Source: an uncultured Dehalococcoidia bacterium (GTDB taxonomy: Bacteria; Chloroflexota; Dehalococcoidia; Lucifugimonadales; CATOSD01). From it: a DNA stretch of 64,000 nucleotides. The DNA is taken from NCBI GenBank assembly GCA_951812395.1, contig CATOSD010000002.1:124001-188000 (forward strand), in the 5' to 3' direction. The position numbers were made by a program, and so were the translations under genes. Below, piece after piece: positions 47,128 through 55,357 of this stretch. How positions within the stretch are numbered: the first letter of the stretch is position 1; the number at the start of each line of letters is the position of its first letter. The notes under the pieces were generated by a model, which saw only the letters and a program-made list of their open reading frames with translations, searched no databases and was not told the origin of the DNA.

Positions 47128-47490
47128 TTGACTACACCTGTCGCCGCCTACCGCGAGGACGGCCGCCGGTTCCTGGTCCAGGCGCGCGCCGAGCTACACG
47201 CAGGCGACCTTCGCCAGGCGTCGGAGAAGGGCTGGGGCGCGGCCGCGCAGATGGTCAAGGCCGCCGCCCAGGACCGAGGTTGGCCCCACACCGCCCACAG
47301 GCACCTTTTGACAAGCGTCACGGAGCTGACCGAAGAGGTCGGAGACTCGAGCGTTCACCGACTATTTGGCAGCGCCCACTACCTTCACGGAAACTTCTAC
47401 GAGAACACCTTCAACTCCGACCTGGTCGCAGATTATCTCGACGACGTAGAACAGTTCGTAGACAAGCTGGAGCGCATCCTGGACTCTTGA
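47128..47490 (+). CDS. PaREP1/HEPN-like small helical protein
   Basis: A 120-residue all-helical protein: GRRFLVQARAELHAGDLRQA, SEKGWGAAAQMVKAAAQDRG, HRHLLTSVTELTE, then FGSAHYLHGNFYENTF and DYLDDVEQFVDKLERIL. The ASEKGWGAAAQMVKA helix is nearly the same as in the protein at 37930, which has an extra N-terminal module. PaREP1 proteins belong to the HEPN-like group; the function is unknown, and no partner antitoxin lies beside it. The TTG at 47128 has GGAGG about 6 bases upstream. Confidence 0.75.
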   Translation: MTTPVAAYREDGRRFLVQARAELHAGDLRQASEKGWGAAAQMVKAAAQDRGWPHTAHRHLLTSVTELTEEVGDSSVHRLFGSAHYLHGNFYENTFNSDLVADYLDDVEQFVDKLERILDS

Positions 47491-47525
47491 GCCGAACTCG
47501 AACGGGGATGGGGGTGAAGCCCAAC

Positions 47526-48926
47526 ATGACCACAGTGATCCACGACACCACAGTCGTAACCGGCGAAGAGAACGCCCCCGTCCACCACGGCGCGTCCATC
47601 GCCATCGACGGCAACACCATCGCCGCCATCGGCCCCACCGACGAGGTGACCGCCCGCTTCCCGGTCGCCGAGCGCGTGTCCGGGCGCGGCAAGGCTGTAA
47701 TGCCCGGATTCGCCAACTGTCACACTCACTTCACCCTTACCAAGAACCGTGGCATCACCGAGAACAGCTCCTACCCCGAGCAGGAATCCCACCCCATGCC
47801 CGTGCGCTTCCCGCGCAGCCTGCCGCTGAGCGACGAAGATCTCACCGTCCTCGCCCAGCTCGGTGCCCTGGAGGCCATACGCTGCGGCACCACCGCCGTC
47901 ATGGAAGTGGGCGCCAACATCGACGTGTACGCCCGCGAGATCGTGGACAGCGGGCTGCGCTTCGTGCTGGGCGAGCAGGCGTCCGACCGCGCCCACGGCG
48001 ACATCGGCGAGCCCGGCCCGTTCGTGGTGAACCAGGAGCTGGCCGAGCACGGCCTGCAGAGCATCGCTGACATGCACTCCAAGTGGCACGGCGCCGAGGA
48101 CGGCCGCGTGACCGTCGGCGTCGCCGCCTGGGCGCCCGACATGTGCTCGCCCGAGCTGCTGGTGCGGTTGCGCGAGCTGCAGGACAGCCTGGACACGGTG
48201 GCGACCATCCACCTGAACCAGCTCTGGGGCGAGGTGGAAAACGTCAAGGCCAACCGCGGCGGCGCGCTGCCCACCGAGTTCCTGGCGCAGATTGGCTACC
48301 TCAACGACAGGCTCGTCGCCGCCCACTGCCGCTGCATGGTCCCGCAGGAGGAGCGCATCCTCGGCGAGTCCGGCTCCTGGGTGTCGTTCAACTCCGCCAT
48401 CGCCGCTCGCCGCGGGCTCAGCCCCCACGTGGCCGATCTCCAGGTCGCCGGCTGCGGCATCGCCATGGGTACCGACAACATGGCCGAGGACATGCTCGAG
48501 GTCGTCCGCACCGGCATGTTCATGGAGCGCGTCCGCCGCTCCGACGGCCGCCTGCCCTCCCCCGAAGAGGCCTTCCAGTGGGCCACCTCCAACGGCTACC
48601 GAGCCATGGGCATCCCGGACGGCGGCTCGCTGCGAGTCGGCAACAAGGCCGATCTGATAGTGGTCGACACCCGCCGCGCTCACCTGGTGCCCACCATCCG
48701 CGTCGTGTCCACATTCGTGCACCAGGGGCAGGGGCGAGACGTCGAGTCCGTGATGGTGGACGGCCGCTGGATCATGCGCGACGGCAGGGTGCTCACGATG
48801 GACGAGGACGCCCTGGTGCGCGAGGCCGACCGGGTGGGCCGCCGCGCTTGGCGCCGGCTGCTGGACAGCGACCCTAACTTCACCATCCCCGACGGTTTCG
48901 ACTTCAACACCGCCGACCCCGACTAG
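47526..48926 (+). CDS. Amidohydrolase-superfamily protein (SsnA/chlorohydrolase-like)
   Basis: A metal-dependent hydrolase or deaminase of 466 residues. The first metal motif is FANCHTHFTL (His66, His68), followed by a central HLNQLWGE, VAAHCRCM (metal His) and AMGTDN (catalytic Asp). The flanking beta-sandwich is made of the N-terminal VIHDTTVVTGEENAPVHHGA and the C-terminal LRVGNKADLIVVDTRR. The pattern is that of the TrzN/AtzA/SsnA and cytosine/guanine deaminase group; the substrate is unknown. The ATG at 47526 is used. A start at 47508 is possible, but that region, GGGGATGGGGGTGAAG, is itself a fragment of the family 1 repeat. Confidence 0.88.
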   Translation: MTTVIHDTTVVTGEENAPVHHGASIAIDGNTIAAIGPTDEVTARFPVAERVSGRGKAVMPGFANCHTHFTLTKNRGITENSSYPEQESHPMPVRFPRSLPLSDEDLTVLAQLGALEAIRCGTTAVMEVGANIDVYAREIVDSGLRFVLGEQASDRAHGDIGEPGPFVVNQELAEHGLQSIADMHSKWHGAEDGRVTVGVAAWAPDMCSPELLVRLRELQDSLDTVATIHLNQLWGEVENVKANRGGALPTEFLAQIGYLNDRLVAAHCRCMVPQEERILGESGSWVSFNSAIAARRGLSPHVADLQVAGCGIAMGTDNMAEDMLEVVRTGMFMERVRRSDGRLPSPEEAFQWATSNGYRAMGIPDGGSLRVGNKADLIVVDTRRAHLVPTIRVVSTFVHQGQGRDVESVMVDGRWIMRDGRVLTMDEDALVREADRVGRRAWRRLLDSDPNFTIPDGFDFNTADPD

Positions 48927-48935
48927 GCGCTCCGC

Positions 48936-49043
48936 TAGTCCCCTCTCCCCCCGCGCGGGTGAGGGTCAGGGTGAGGGGGCCACTCGGCCGCCGCTCCGTC
49001 AGTCCCTACCCCCTCGCAGGGGGAAGGTTAGGATGGGGGTGAC
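48936..49043. repeat. Two adjacent palindromic repeats (family 1)
   Basis: Copy 1 (about 48937-48980) has CCCCTCTCCCCCCGCGCGGG with GTCAGGGTGAGGGGG. Copy 2 (about 49001-49043) has CCCTACCCCCTCGCAGGGGG and GGTTAGGATGGGGGTGACG. They fill the gap between the amidohydrolase and DUF1848 genes. Confidence 0.85.
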
Positions 49044-49064
49044 GTCCCAGGCACAACCCGCCCA

Positions 49065-49982
49065 ATGATCATCTCCGCCAGCTACAAGACCGACATCCCC
49101 GCCTTCTATGGCGAGTGGTTCCGCAACCGGCTCCGCGCCGGCCACTGCCGCATGGTCAACCCCTACAACTCCAACCAGCGCTACCTGGTCTCGCTGCGCC
49201 GGGAGGACGTGGACGGCTTCGTGTTCTGGACCAAGAACCTCGCGCCGTTCACCGAAACGCTGGAGGAGGTTCACGCCCGTGGCTTCCCCTTCATCGTCCA
49301 GTACACAATCAACGGCTACTCGCGTGCGCTAGAGTCCCGCGTGGTCGATCCAGCCCAATCGGTCGACTCCTTACACCGTGCCGCTGGCCGCTACGGCCCC
49401 GAGGCGTTCGTGTGGCGGTACGACCCTATAGTGCTGTCGTCCATCACCCCCGCCGCTTTCCACCGCGCCAACTTCGCCCGGCTCGCAGCCGACCTGTCCG
49501 GTTCGACGCGTGAGGTCGTGGTCTCGTTCATGCAGGTGTACAGGAAGACGCGCCGCAACCTGGACGAGTCCGCGCGGGAGAACGGGTTCGACTGGCACGA
49601 CCCGCCGTCGGAGGAGAAGCGGGCCCTGCTGAGTGAACTGGCCGAGATCGCGGACACCTACGACGTCCGACTCACGGTCTGCACCCAGCCCGCCCTGCTC
49701 GTGCCCGGCGCGCAGGAGGCCCGCTGTGTGGACGCCGAGCGTCTGATGCGAGTCGCGGGCCAGCCTTTCACGACGAAGCTGAAGGGGATGCGCGCCGGAT
49801 GCGGCTGCTATGGATCGAAGGACATCGGCGAGTACGACACCTGCCCCCACGGCTGCGTTTACTGCTACGCCGTCCGTAACCGCAAGCTCGCGCTTCGCCG
49901 GTATCGCGCCCACGACCCGCGCGGCGAGTACCTCTTCGCGCCAAGCCGCCCGATTCCTTCCCTCTCGATGGGGGAAGGCTAG
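49065..49982 (+). CDS. DUF1848 family protein with a cysteine cluster
   Basis: A 305-residue DUF1848 member: ISASYKTDIPAFYGEWFRNR at the start, VDGFVFWTKNLAPF, IVQYTINGYSRALE, FVWRYDPIVL and, near residues 247-270, GCGCYGSKDIGEYDTCPHGC then VYCYA. The last block is a conserved Cys cluster suggesting an Fe-S or zinc site; radical chemistry has been proposed for similar proteins but is unproven. The last residues, about RPIPSLSMGEG, come from a family 1 palindromic repeat that runs into the gene, so the native stop has been replaced by one within the repeat. The ATG at 49065 follows a repeat closely and no strong ribosome-binding site is visible. Confidence 0.87.
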   Translation: MIISASYKTDIPAFYGEWFRNRLRAGHCRMVNPYNSNQRYLVSLRREDVDGFVFWTKNLAPFTETLEEVHARGFPFIVQYTINGYSRALESRVVDPAQSVDSLHRAAGRYGPEAFVWRYDPIVLSSITPAAFHRANFARLAADLSGSTREVVVSFMQVYRKTRRNLDESARENGFDWHDPPSEEKRALLSELAEIADTYDVRLTVCTQPALLVPGAQEARCVDAERLMRVAGQPFTTKLKGMRAGCGCYGSKDIGEYDTCPHGCVYCYAVRNRKLALRRYRAHDPRGEYLFAPSRPIPSLSMGEG

Positions 49983-49994
49983 GATGGGGGTGAA
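49955..49994. repeat. Palindromic repeat (family 1) overlapping the DUF1848 stop
   Basis: TTCCTTCCCTCTCGATGGGG, then GAAGGCTAGGATGGGGGTGA. The TAG inside GGCTAGGATG is the stop codon of DUF1848. Confidence 0.85.
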
Positions 49995-50072
49995 GGAGCC
50001 GTTCAACCGTCGTTACCAGGCGCGGAACTGTCATGGCGAGCGCCCCAGTCATCCATGGCGAGCGCCCTTGTC

Positions 50073-50234
50073 TGTCATTCCGAGCGTAGCCGAGGAATCT
50101 AAGGCGGCCGCTTTGCGGATACGCGTGCGATAACAGACTCAGAGCCCTCGCAATTGGCCAATTCCCGCATCAACCTCTTCCACGACGCAGATGCGCTAGA
50201 TTCCTCGACTCCGCTGCGCTCCGCTCGGAATGAC
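50073..50234. repeat. Inverted pair of family 2 repeats
   Basis: TCATTCCGAGCGTAGCCGAG and GAATCTA (50075-50101) recur inverted as TAGATTCCTCGACTCCGCTG ... GCTCGGAATGA (50197-50233). The pair encloses about 95 bases without a gene. Other family 2 copies lie at 59978 and 61513. Confidence 0.8.
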
Positions 50235-50255
50235 CGGAAGGATGGGCGTGACTGG

Positions 50256-50609
50256 CTATCGCACTCCCACCGCCGCATCATAAAGCACCAAGCCCTCTTT
50301 GATGGCATGCTTGTAAACCAGGGCGTGGCTGTTCCCGTACCGCTCCAGGTCTTCGGGCGTGGCCACTATCAGGTCGATGGGCACTCTTATGCCGTACAAC
50401 TTCTCGCGTATCCTCAGGCCGAGCTTCCATCTGTCGGCACCCGTCTTCACGACCAGAAAGTCCAGGTCGCTGTCCGGCCTCGCGTCGCCGCGGGCGGTGG
50501 AGCCGAACAGGATTATCTTCTCCGGCTCGGCCGCCTCCACTATGCGCCTCACTATCTCGTCCAGGACGCCTTGCGATACGTTCTCCGACCGCGGAGTGGC
50601 TTTGCTCAT
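50256..50609 (-). CDS. MNT-type nucleotidyltransferase-domain protein
   Basis: A 117-residue minimal nucleotidyltransferase. The signature is KIILFGSTARGDARPDSDLDFLVV (Gly36-Ser37 and the metal pair Asp48, Asp50), followed by IPIDLIVATPEDL-like VPIDLIVATPEDLERYGNS with the third Asp, and a C-terminal helix ending GLVLYDA. MNT proteins usually pair with an adjacent HEPN protein as an antitoxin that AMPylates the toxin; here no HEPN gene is adjacent, the nearest PaREP1/HEPN-like gene being at 47128 on the other strand. GAGAGAG lies a few bases before the ATG. It follows the aminotransferase gene by 16 bases. Confidence 0.88.
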   Translation of the reverse strand: MSKATPRSENVSQGVLDEIVRRIVEAAEPEKIILFGSTARGDARPDSDLDFLVVKTGADRWKLGLRIREKLYGIRVPIDLIVATPEDLERYGNSHALVYKHAIKEGLVLYDAAVGVR

Positions 50610-50625
50610 GTCTCTCTCGTACCCC

Positions 50626-51807
50626 CTACCTGAACCGCGCTATCGCCTCCCGGAACCCATCCATCGCCCCCTGTAGCGTCCGGTCGTCCACGCAGAAGGA
50701 GATGCGGAAGTACCCCGGCAGCCCGAATCCGCGCCCCGGCACCACCAGCACGTTGTGCTCCCTCAGCGCGTCCACGAAGTCCATCTCGTCCTCCGCTGGC
50801 GACACCGGGAACATGTAGAACGCCCCCTGCGGCTTCACCGTCTCGTACCCCATCCCGGTCAGGCTCTCGTACAGGTAATCGCGCTTGGCCTGGTACTCAC
50901 CCACGTCCACGGTCACCGACTGGAGGTGCGCCACGATGTGCTGCATCAACGCCGGGGCGTTCACGAAGCCAAGCACGCGGTTGGCGAACGAGAAGCCGTC
51001 CATCAGCTCGGCGCAGTCCTCGTACTCTGGGTGCGCGGCCACGTAGCCGATGCGCTCGCCCGGCAGCGCCAGGTCCTTGGAGTGCGAGGTAGCGACGATG
51101 GCGCGCACGTGGTGGTCGAACACGTGTGGGTAGCTCAGCCCGTCGAACAGCAGCTTGCGGTACGGCTCGTCGCTGACCAGGAAAATCTCCCTGCCCAGCT
51201 CGGCCTCCTTGGCGCGGATGACGTCGCACATGCGGGCCAGCAGCTCGGCGGAGTAGACCACGCCCGTGGGGTTGTTGGGCGAGTTGATGAGCACAATGCG
51301 GGTCTTATCGTTGAAGCTCGCCTCGAAGGCGTCCAGGTCCGGCAGGTAGGACTCGTCCGGCGGCACCACGCGGCACGACCCGCCGTGGTTGTCGGCGTAG
51401 TAGTGGTACTCCACGAAATAGGGGGCGAAGATGATCACCTCGTCGCCGGGGTCCAGCAGCGCCTTGAGCACCACGTTCATCGCGCCGCCCGCGCCGACGG
51501 TCATCAGCGCGTGGTCGGCGGTGAAGTCCAGGCCCGTCTCTTCGCGGAGTTGGGCGGCCACCGCCGCGCGCGCGTGCGGATAGCCGGAGTTCGGCATGTA
51601 GCGGTGCATCCCAGGGGTCGGGTCGTCGGCGATGCGGCGCAGCTGGTCGAAAAACTCGCGCGGCGGCTCCATGATCGGATTGCCCAGCGACAGGTCGAAC
51701 ACGTTCTCGTCGCCGTACTGCTGACGCAGCACAATGCCGTCCTCGAACATCTTGCGGATCCAGGACCCCTGCTCCATGAACTCGCGAATTTTTCTGGCAA
51801 CCGCCAT
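50626..51807 (-). CDS. Class I/II PLP-dependent aminotransferase
   Basis: A fold-type I aminotransferase of 393 residues. Cofactor residues are visible: GAGGAMNV (near 105-112, phosphate loop), Tyr in APYFVEYHYY, NSPNNPTG (Asn177 region), Asp213 and Tyr216 in VSDEPY, the Schiff-base Lys244 in SHSKDLALPGERIGY with its downstream Arg, and the substrate Arg in GYFRISFC. The N-terminus, MAVARKIREFMEQGSWIRKM, fits the aspartate-aminotransferase-like group Ig. The amino-acid substrate cannot be read from sequence. GAGGTC lies about 6 bases before the ATG. Promoter module C points at it from 370 bases upstream. Confidence 0.92.
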   Translation of the reverse strand: MAVARKIREFMEQGSWIRKMFEDGIVLRQQYGDENVFDLSLGNPIMEPPREFFDQLRRIADDPTPGMHRYMPNSGYPHARAAVAAQLREETGLDFTADHALMTVGAGGAMNVVLKALLDPGDEVIIFAPYFVEYHYYADNHGGSCRVVPPDESYLPDLDAFEASFNDKTRIVLINSPNNPTGVVYSAELLARMCDVIRAKEAELGREIFLVSDEPYRKLLFDGLSYPHVFDHHVRAIVATSHSKDLALPGERIGYVAAHPEYEDCAELMDGFSFANRVLGFVNAPALMQHIVAHLQSVTVDVGEYQAKRDYLYESLTGMGYETVKPQGAFYMFPVSPAEDEMDFVDALREHNVLVVPGRGFGLPGYFRISFCVDDRTLQGAMDGFREAIARFR

Positions 51808-51904
51808 AATCGACCTCGCACTGTGATTCGCCGCTCCGCTGCCCGGCCGGCGGCAACATTATACACGCTCACGATCCTGTTTCAGGTTACTCGGCGCCCC
51901 CCAG

Positions 51905-52480
51905 CCGTTGTCCCCGCGAAAGCGGGAAAGCGAATTCTGTTAGTTTCTGCGACATCCTGTGCGCCTCCTAGCTGAGAGTGTCGCCGGTCCTTCGCGAATC
52001 TGTAATGCCCGGCGCGGGATATCTGGGCACATGTGTCGCGCCGCGCAGCAGAATAGGACAGGGGACGGGTAGGTGGCCGGAGGCCGGTCTTCGAGGCCCC
52101 TACGGATGCCATGGGGTATTGTCCCTATTGGGGGTAGGGATTCCGGGCCGCGGGGTCTGTCCCTCGCCTGGGCGAGGATAGCACGAATGTGCGTACATTG
52201 CAAGAGGGGGTGGCGAGACTGCGGGATTGGGCGGGAACGGTGGGGAGAAACTGCGCAGACGTGGGCCAGTGGTTGGGCGCCTGTAGGATGTTTGGGTGGC
52301 AGGGCCAGAGCACGGGCGGCGCAGGAAAGTGACGGTTTTTTCGGGGCGCCGGGGAGCGAAAGGGTCGGGTTTGAGCGAGGGGGCGCCGCCGGGGCGTGCG
52401 TTGAGGAGTCAGCAGGGGGACATTGGCTCAACAACGTCAAGGCGATGGCCGCTGGTTCAGAGTAGGGTATGGGGGCAGGG
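51905..52480 (-). repeat. Leader module C: ~0.55-kb non-coding repeat upstream of the aminotransferase
   Basis: In transcript sense (minus): CTCTGAACCAGCGGCCATCG, CCAATGTCCCC, CCGAAAAAACCGTCAC, TTTCTCCCCACC, the promoter core, CTCGCCCAGGCGAG (5' hairpin), CCCCGCGGCCCGG, CCCTAC with GTAGGG (hairpin), CTGTCCTATTCTGC, GGCGCGACACATGTGCCC, GGGCATTACAGA, CTCTCAGCTA, GTCGCAGAAACTAACAGA and CCCGCTTTCGCGGGG. It is collinear with modules A and B. Spurious frames exist on both strands but none is shared among the copies. Confidence 0.8.
52175..52203 (-). promoter_or_regulatory. Conserved promoter core C
   Basis: Minus strand: TTGCAA (52203-52198), 17-base spacer ending CGCACATTCGTGC, then TATCCT (52180-52175), followed at once by the CTCGC/GCGAG hairpin. 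Confidence 0.7.
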
Positions 52481-52540
52481 TTTTCGCGAGGGAGATGGTT
52501 CTGGGGGCGCCTGGTAATCTGAAAGAGGCTCCACGCTCCC

Positions 52541-53085
52541 CCAATCCACCGCCTAGTTGCAAAAGAAGGCCTCGTTGGAGCCGGTTGTAAGGCCGGCTAT
52601 GCTGGTAGCTAACAGCAACAAGCCATCACCAACGAGGTTCGACTATTTTGCAGCAGGCAACGCTTCCTCTCCACTACGCAGGGGAGAACGAGTCCACGGG
52701 GATGACGGCGTTGTCGGGTCTGCCGGCATACCTGGACTGGCGTATGTTGCCCGACTGGGGGCGTCGGTGCGCAGACACGTGGGAGTGAGAGAGGGCGCCC
52801 AACCCATGGCCTGCTCGTGAGTGCGCAACGCAGGATACACGCTCTGGCAGCCATGTCGCTCCGGGCCTGACTCTCCCCAGGAATCCACCCACACTCTAGG
52901 CGACTGAACCGAAGTCGTCGGATTCGCCGGGTCCAAAAGCCGCCCAAGGCCCTCCAGCTACCCTATCAGGAACCGCCTCACGCCCCAAGGCCATGACATC
53001 TACCTTCCCCACGCCAACTGACCGTCGCCAAAACCGCTCTGCTATCCCCGATTACGCCTGTCGCCTCACTTAGGCGGTGGATCTG
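52541..53085 (+). mobile_element. IS-like element, copy 1 (left flank of the ABC-transporter block)
   Basis: About 545 bp, almost identical to copy 2 at 57181 and in the same orientation. Ends carry inverted ATCCACCGCCTA (52544-52555) and TAGGCGGTGGAT (53071-53082). Inside is a transposase-like N-terminal reading (LQQATLPLHYAGENESTGMT..., from TTG 52648) similar to IS1380/IS4-type DDE enzymes. In this copy a one-base deletion near 52732 shifts the frame. The element is too short for a whole transposase, so it is a deletion derivative. Confidence 0.7.
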
Positions 53086-53460
53086 GGCATTATCAACGAA
53101 CTTGACATACATACCAGCGCACAGGTCAACCGGCTTGAGGACCAGGAGATAGCCGATAGCGTGGGCCGACCGCATCGCTTCTTCCCAGGAACCAGCCACC
53201 TTGAACGGAGGATTGGGCAGTCCGCCCTGTTCTAGCGCCCGGCGCAACAAGTGCTTGACGCGGGCCGTGCGGACACCTTCTGGCGAGGCCCCAGGTAGTC
53301 CCAATCGGGCTGCCACTGCCGCCGCCTGCTCCAGGTAACAATCACAGGCCGTTAGCACGCCATCGAAGGGCATCGTGTCGTGCTGTTGTTTTTCCAGATA
53401 GTCCAGCAGGCCAGGCAGGTCATTGGTCTCGGTGGTAAGGACCTGGTCCGCCAGCAGCAA
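53086..53460 (-). pseudogene. ATP-grasp ligase gene, 5' portion truncated by the IS-like element
   Basis: About 125 residues of an ATP-grasp carboxylate-amine ligase: LLLADQVLTTETNDLPGLLD, FDGVLTACDCYLEQAAAVAARLGLPGASPEGVRTARVKHLLRRALEQGGLP and VLKPVDLCAGMYVKFVDN, where the pre-ATP-grasp and ATP-binding segments begin. At VDNAQIH the frame enters the IS-like copy and homology ends, so the catalytic C-terminal half is gone. The start is also unclear: an ATG overlapping the permease stop (53504) is in another frame. The intact protein may have made a small peptide-like or metallophore compound imported by the adjacent transporter; that link is inference. Confidence 0.65.
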
Positions 53461-53499
53461 GGGGTGCTGGCCTGATTGTGGCGGCGATCCGGTAAAAGT

Positions 53500-54390
53500 T
53501 CATTTGTCCTCTTTCCAGTGTCCCACGCTTCGAGGGTCGAAGAAGTCTCGCAAAGCATCCCCCAAGATACTGACCGCCAGCACGGAAATGCTGATCGCCA
53601 GGCCAGGCGCCACCATTACCCAGGGATGAGACTGGAAGTGGGAACGCGAGCCGTTAATCATGGCGCCCCATTCCGCTTGTGGCGGTTGCACTCCCAGTCC
53701 CAGGAACGACAGCGCCGTGAGACTGAGAATGGCAGCGCCCAGGTTGGTAGTCATCAGCACTATGGCGGGACCCAGAATGTTTGGGGCGGTGTGGACCCAC
53801 AATACACGCTGGGGAGAAGCCCCGACCGCCTGGGCCGCCAGGACGTACATCTGACGGCTTTCCCTCAGGAAAAGCCCACGGTACACTCGGGCATACCACG
53901 GCCACGTGGTGATCACCAGCGCCAACAGAACGTTCCAGAAGGAGCGTCCCATGACCCCAACGATGGCGAAGGCTATCACCAGGTCGGGTAGGGCCAGCCC
54001 ACCATCAATCAACCTCCCCAGGATTGAGTCAGTTCTCCGGCCCAAGGTACCGGCGCACCCGCCGATAACGATGCCCAGGGTCGTGGTGCCCACCAGGACC
54101 AAGCCGGCTCCCAGAAGGGATAACCTGCCACCGTTAAGCAACCGGCTCAGGATGTCCCGACCAAACTCGTCGGTACCCAGGGGAGCGTTAGAGATGGGCC
54201 CGGCAAAGCGATTCGTAAGGTCGGTCTTCTCCGGGTGGACCTCCCAAACTTCCGGGCCGACTACCACAGCGATTACCACAACCGTCAGGGCCGCCAGGGC
54301 GATGCGGCCAGTAGCGGACAGCCCGCGGCGTCTTCGCCCAGAGTGGCTGGCAGCCCGGCGGTGGTGTCTGTCAACACCAGGCATTCTCAT
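53500..54390 (-). CDS. ABC transporter permease, DppC/NikC type
   Basis: Second permease of a peptide/nickel ABC importer, 296 residues with about six transmembrane segments. It has the family's N-terminal periplasmic start (APISNAPLGTDEFGRDILSRLLNGGRLSLL, near 80-110) and the EAA loop LFLRESRQMYVLAAQAVGASPQRVLWVHTAPN (near 185-215) that contacts the ATPase. The C-terminal LSFLGLGVQPPQAEWGAMINGSR is diagnostic of DppC/OppC/NikC. The ATG at 54390 overlaps the end of the NikB-type gene by 4 bases. Its own stop is followed by the truncated ATP-grasp gene. No ATPase gene lies in this block. Confidence 0.92.
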   Translation of the reverse strand: MRMPGVDRHHRRAASHSGRRRRGLSATGRIALAALTVVVIAVVVGPEVWEVHPEKTDLTNRFAGPISNAPLGTDEFGRDILSRLLNGGRLSLLGAGLVLVGTTTLGIVIGGCAGTLGRRTDSILGRLIDGGLALPDLVIAFAIVGVMGRSFWNVLLALVITTWPWYARVYRGLFLRESRQMYVLAAQAVGASPQRVLWVHTAPNILGPAIVLMTTNLGAAILSLTALSFLGLGVQPPQAEWGAMINGSRSHFQSHPWVMVAPGLAISISVLAVSILGDALRDFFDPRSVGHWKEDK

Positions 54391-55334
54391 GCTGAAGACC
54401 CTTCTCTGCGCGGTCGTGGATCAACCAGGCTGTAAGCGATGTCCACCGAGAGGTTTACCAGGACTACCACCCAACCGGACAGCACCACAAATCCCATTAG
54501 CACGGGCAGGTCACTGTTGAAGGCGGCCTCTACTCCCAATCGACCAATCCCCGGCCAGGCGAACACCCACTCTATGACTGCTGCGTTGACCATCAGGGAG
54601 GTAAAGTCCAGACCAATTACCGCCAGCACTGATACGATGGCGTTGGGAAGCACATGGCCGAACAGGATACCCCGCTCAGATAGGCCCTTGGACCGGGCCA
54701 CTGTCACATAGTCGAGGTTCAGGACGTCCAGAGTGGTGGCGCGCATCAGCCGGATAATCCGCGCCATCGGTCGTAACGCCAGCACTATGGCTGGGAGGAG
54801 AATACCAACCGGGGTAAAGCTGCCCAGAGCGGGCACCCAGTTTAGCTTTACCGCAAACAGCCAGATACACAGGAAGGCTAACCAGAAATTTGGTAGAGAA
54901 GCCGCCAGTGTAGTCCACAGGCGGATGGTGTTGTCCAGCCAGGTTTCCGCTCGAACCGCCACCACCAACCCCAGGATAATACCGGGGACAACGGCCAACA
55001 CCAGGGCCAGGAGGGCCAGGGCCAGGGAAGCGAGGAGACGCTGCAGCAAGGATTCTGTTACCGGGCGGCCAGTGCTGAACGAGGCCCCCAGATCCAGCTG
55101 GAACAGATCCAGCCACCACCGTCCGTAGCGCTCCCACAGGGGCCGGTCCAAGCCAAGCTCGGCCCTCTTGGCGGCCACCTCCCGTTCGTCGGGGATTACG
55201 CCGGTGGCCCCAGCGGTTAGGGCCATGCGGGCCGGGTCCACTGGCGAAAACACCATCAGTCCGAAGGAGACCAAGGTGACCAGTACCAACATCGGCACAG
55301 TGTGGGCTATCCTGGTCAACACCAGTAGAAGCAT
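54387..55334 (-). CDS. ABC transporter permease, DppB/NikB type
   Basis: First permease of the importer, 315 residues. It has the N-terminal membrane segment ITHTVP-like RIAHTVPMLVLVTLVSFGLMVFSPVDPA, then REVAAKRAELGLDRPLWERYGRWWLDLFQLDLGAS, the typical periplasmic loop of the family. The EAA loop reads TTLDVLNLDYVTVARSKGLSERGILFGHVLPNA (near 205-235), followed by EWVFAWPGIGRLGVEAAFNSDLPVLMGFVV. Length and topology are normal. It begins 23 bases after the binding-protein gene ends and overlaps the next permease gene. Confidence 0.93.
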   Translation of the reverse strand: MLLLVLTRIAHTVPMLVLVTLVSFGLMVFSPVDPARMALTAGATGVIPDEREVAAKRAELGLDRPLWERYGRWWLDLFQLDLGASFSTGRPVTESLLQRLLASLALALLALVLAVVPGIILGLVVAVRAETWLDNTIRLWTTLAASLPNFWLAFLCIWLFAVKLNWVPALGSFTPVGILLPAIVLALRPMARIIRLMRATTLDVLNLDYVTVARSKGLSERGILFGHVLPNAIVSVLAVIGLDFTSLMVNAAVIEWVFAWPGIGRLGVEAAFNSDLPVLMGFVVLSGWVVVLVNLSVDIAYSLVDPRPRREGSSA

Positions 55335-55357
55335 CGGCGGACACCCCTAGCATCCAG

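Noticed and set aside
48936..49043. Possible CRISPR array because of clustered short repeats
   Set aside because: The units are palindromic, of uneven spacing and length, without uniform spacers or nearby cas genes.
52609..52947. Minus-strand open frames in the IS-like copies as genes
   Set aside because: They lack start signals; the plus-strand frame has the transposase-like sequence.
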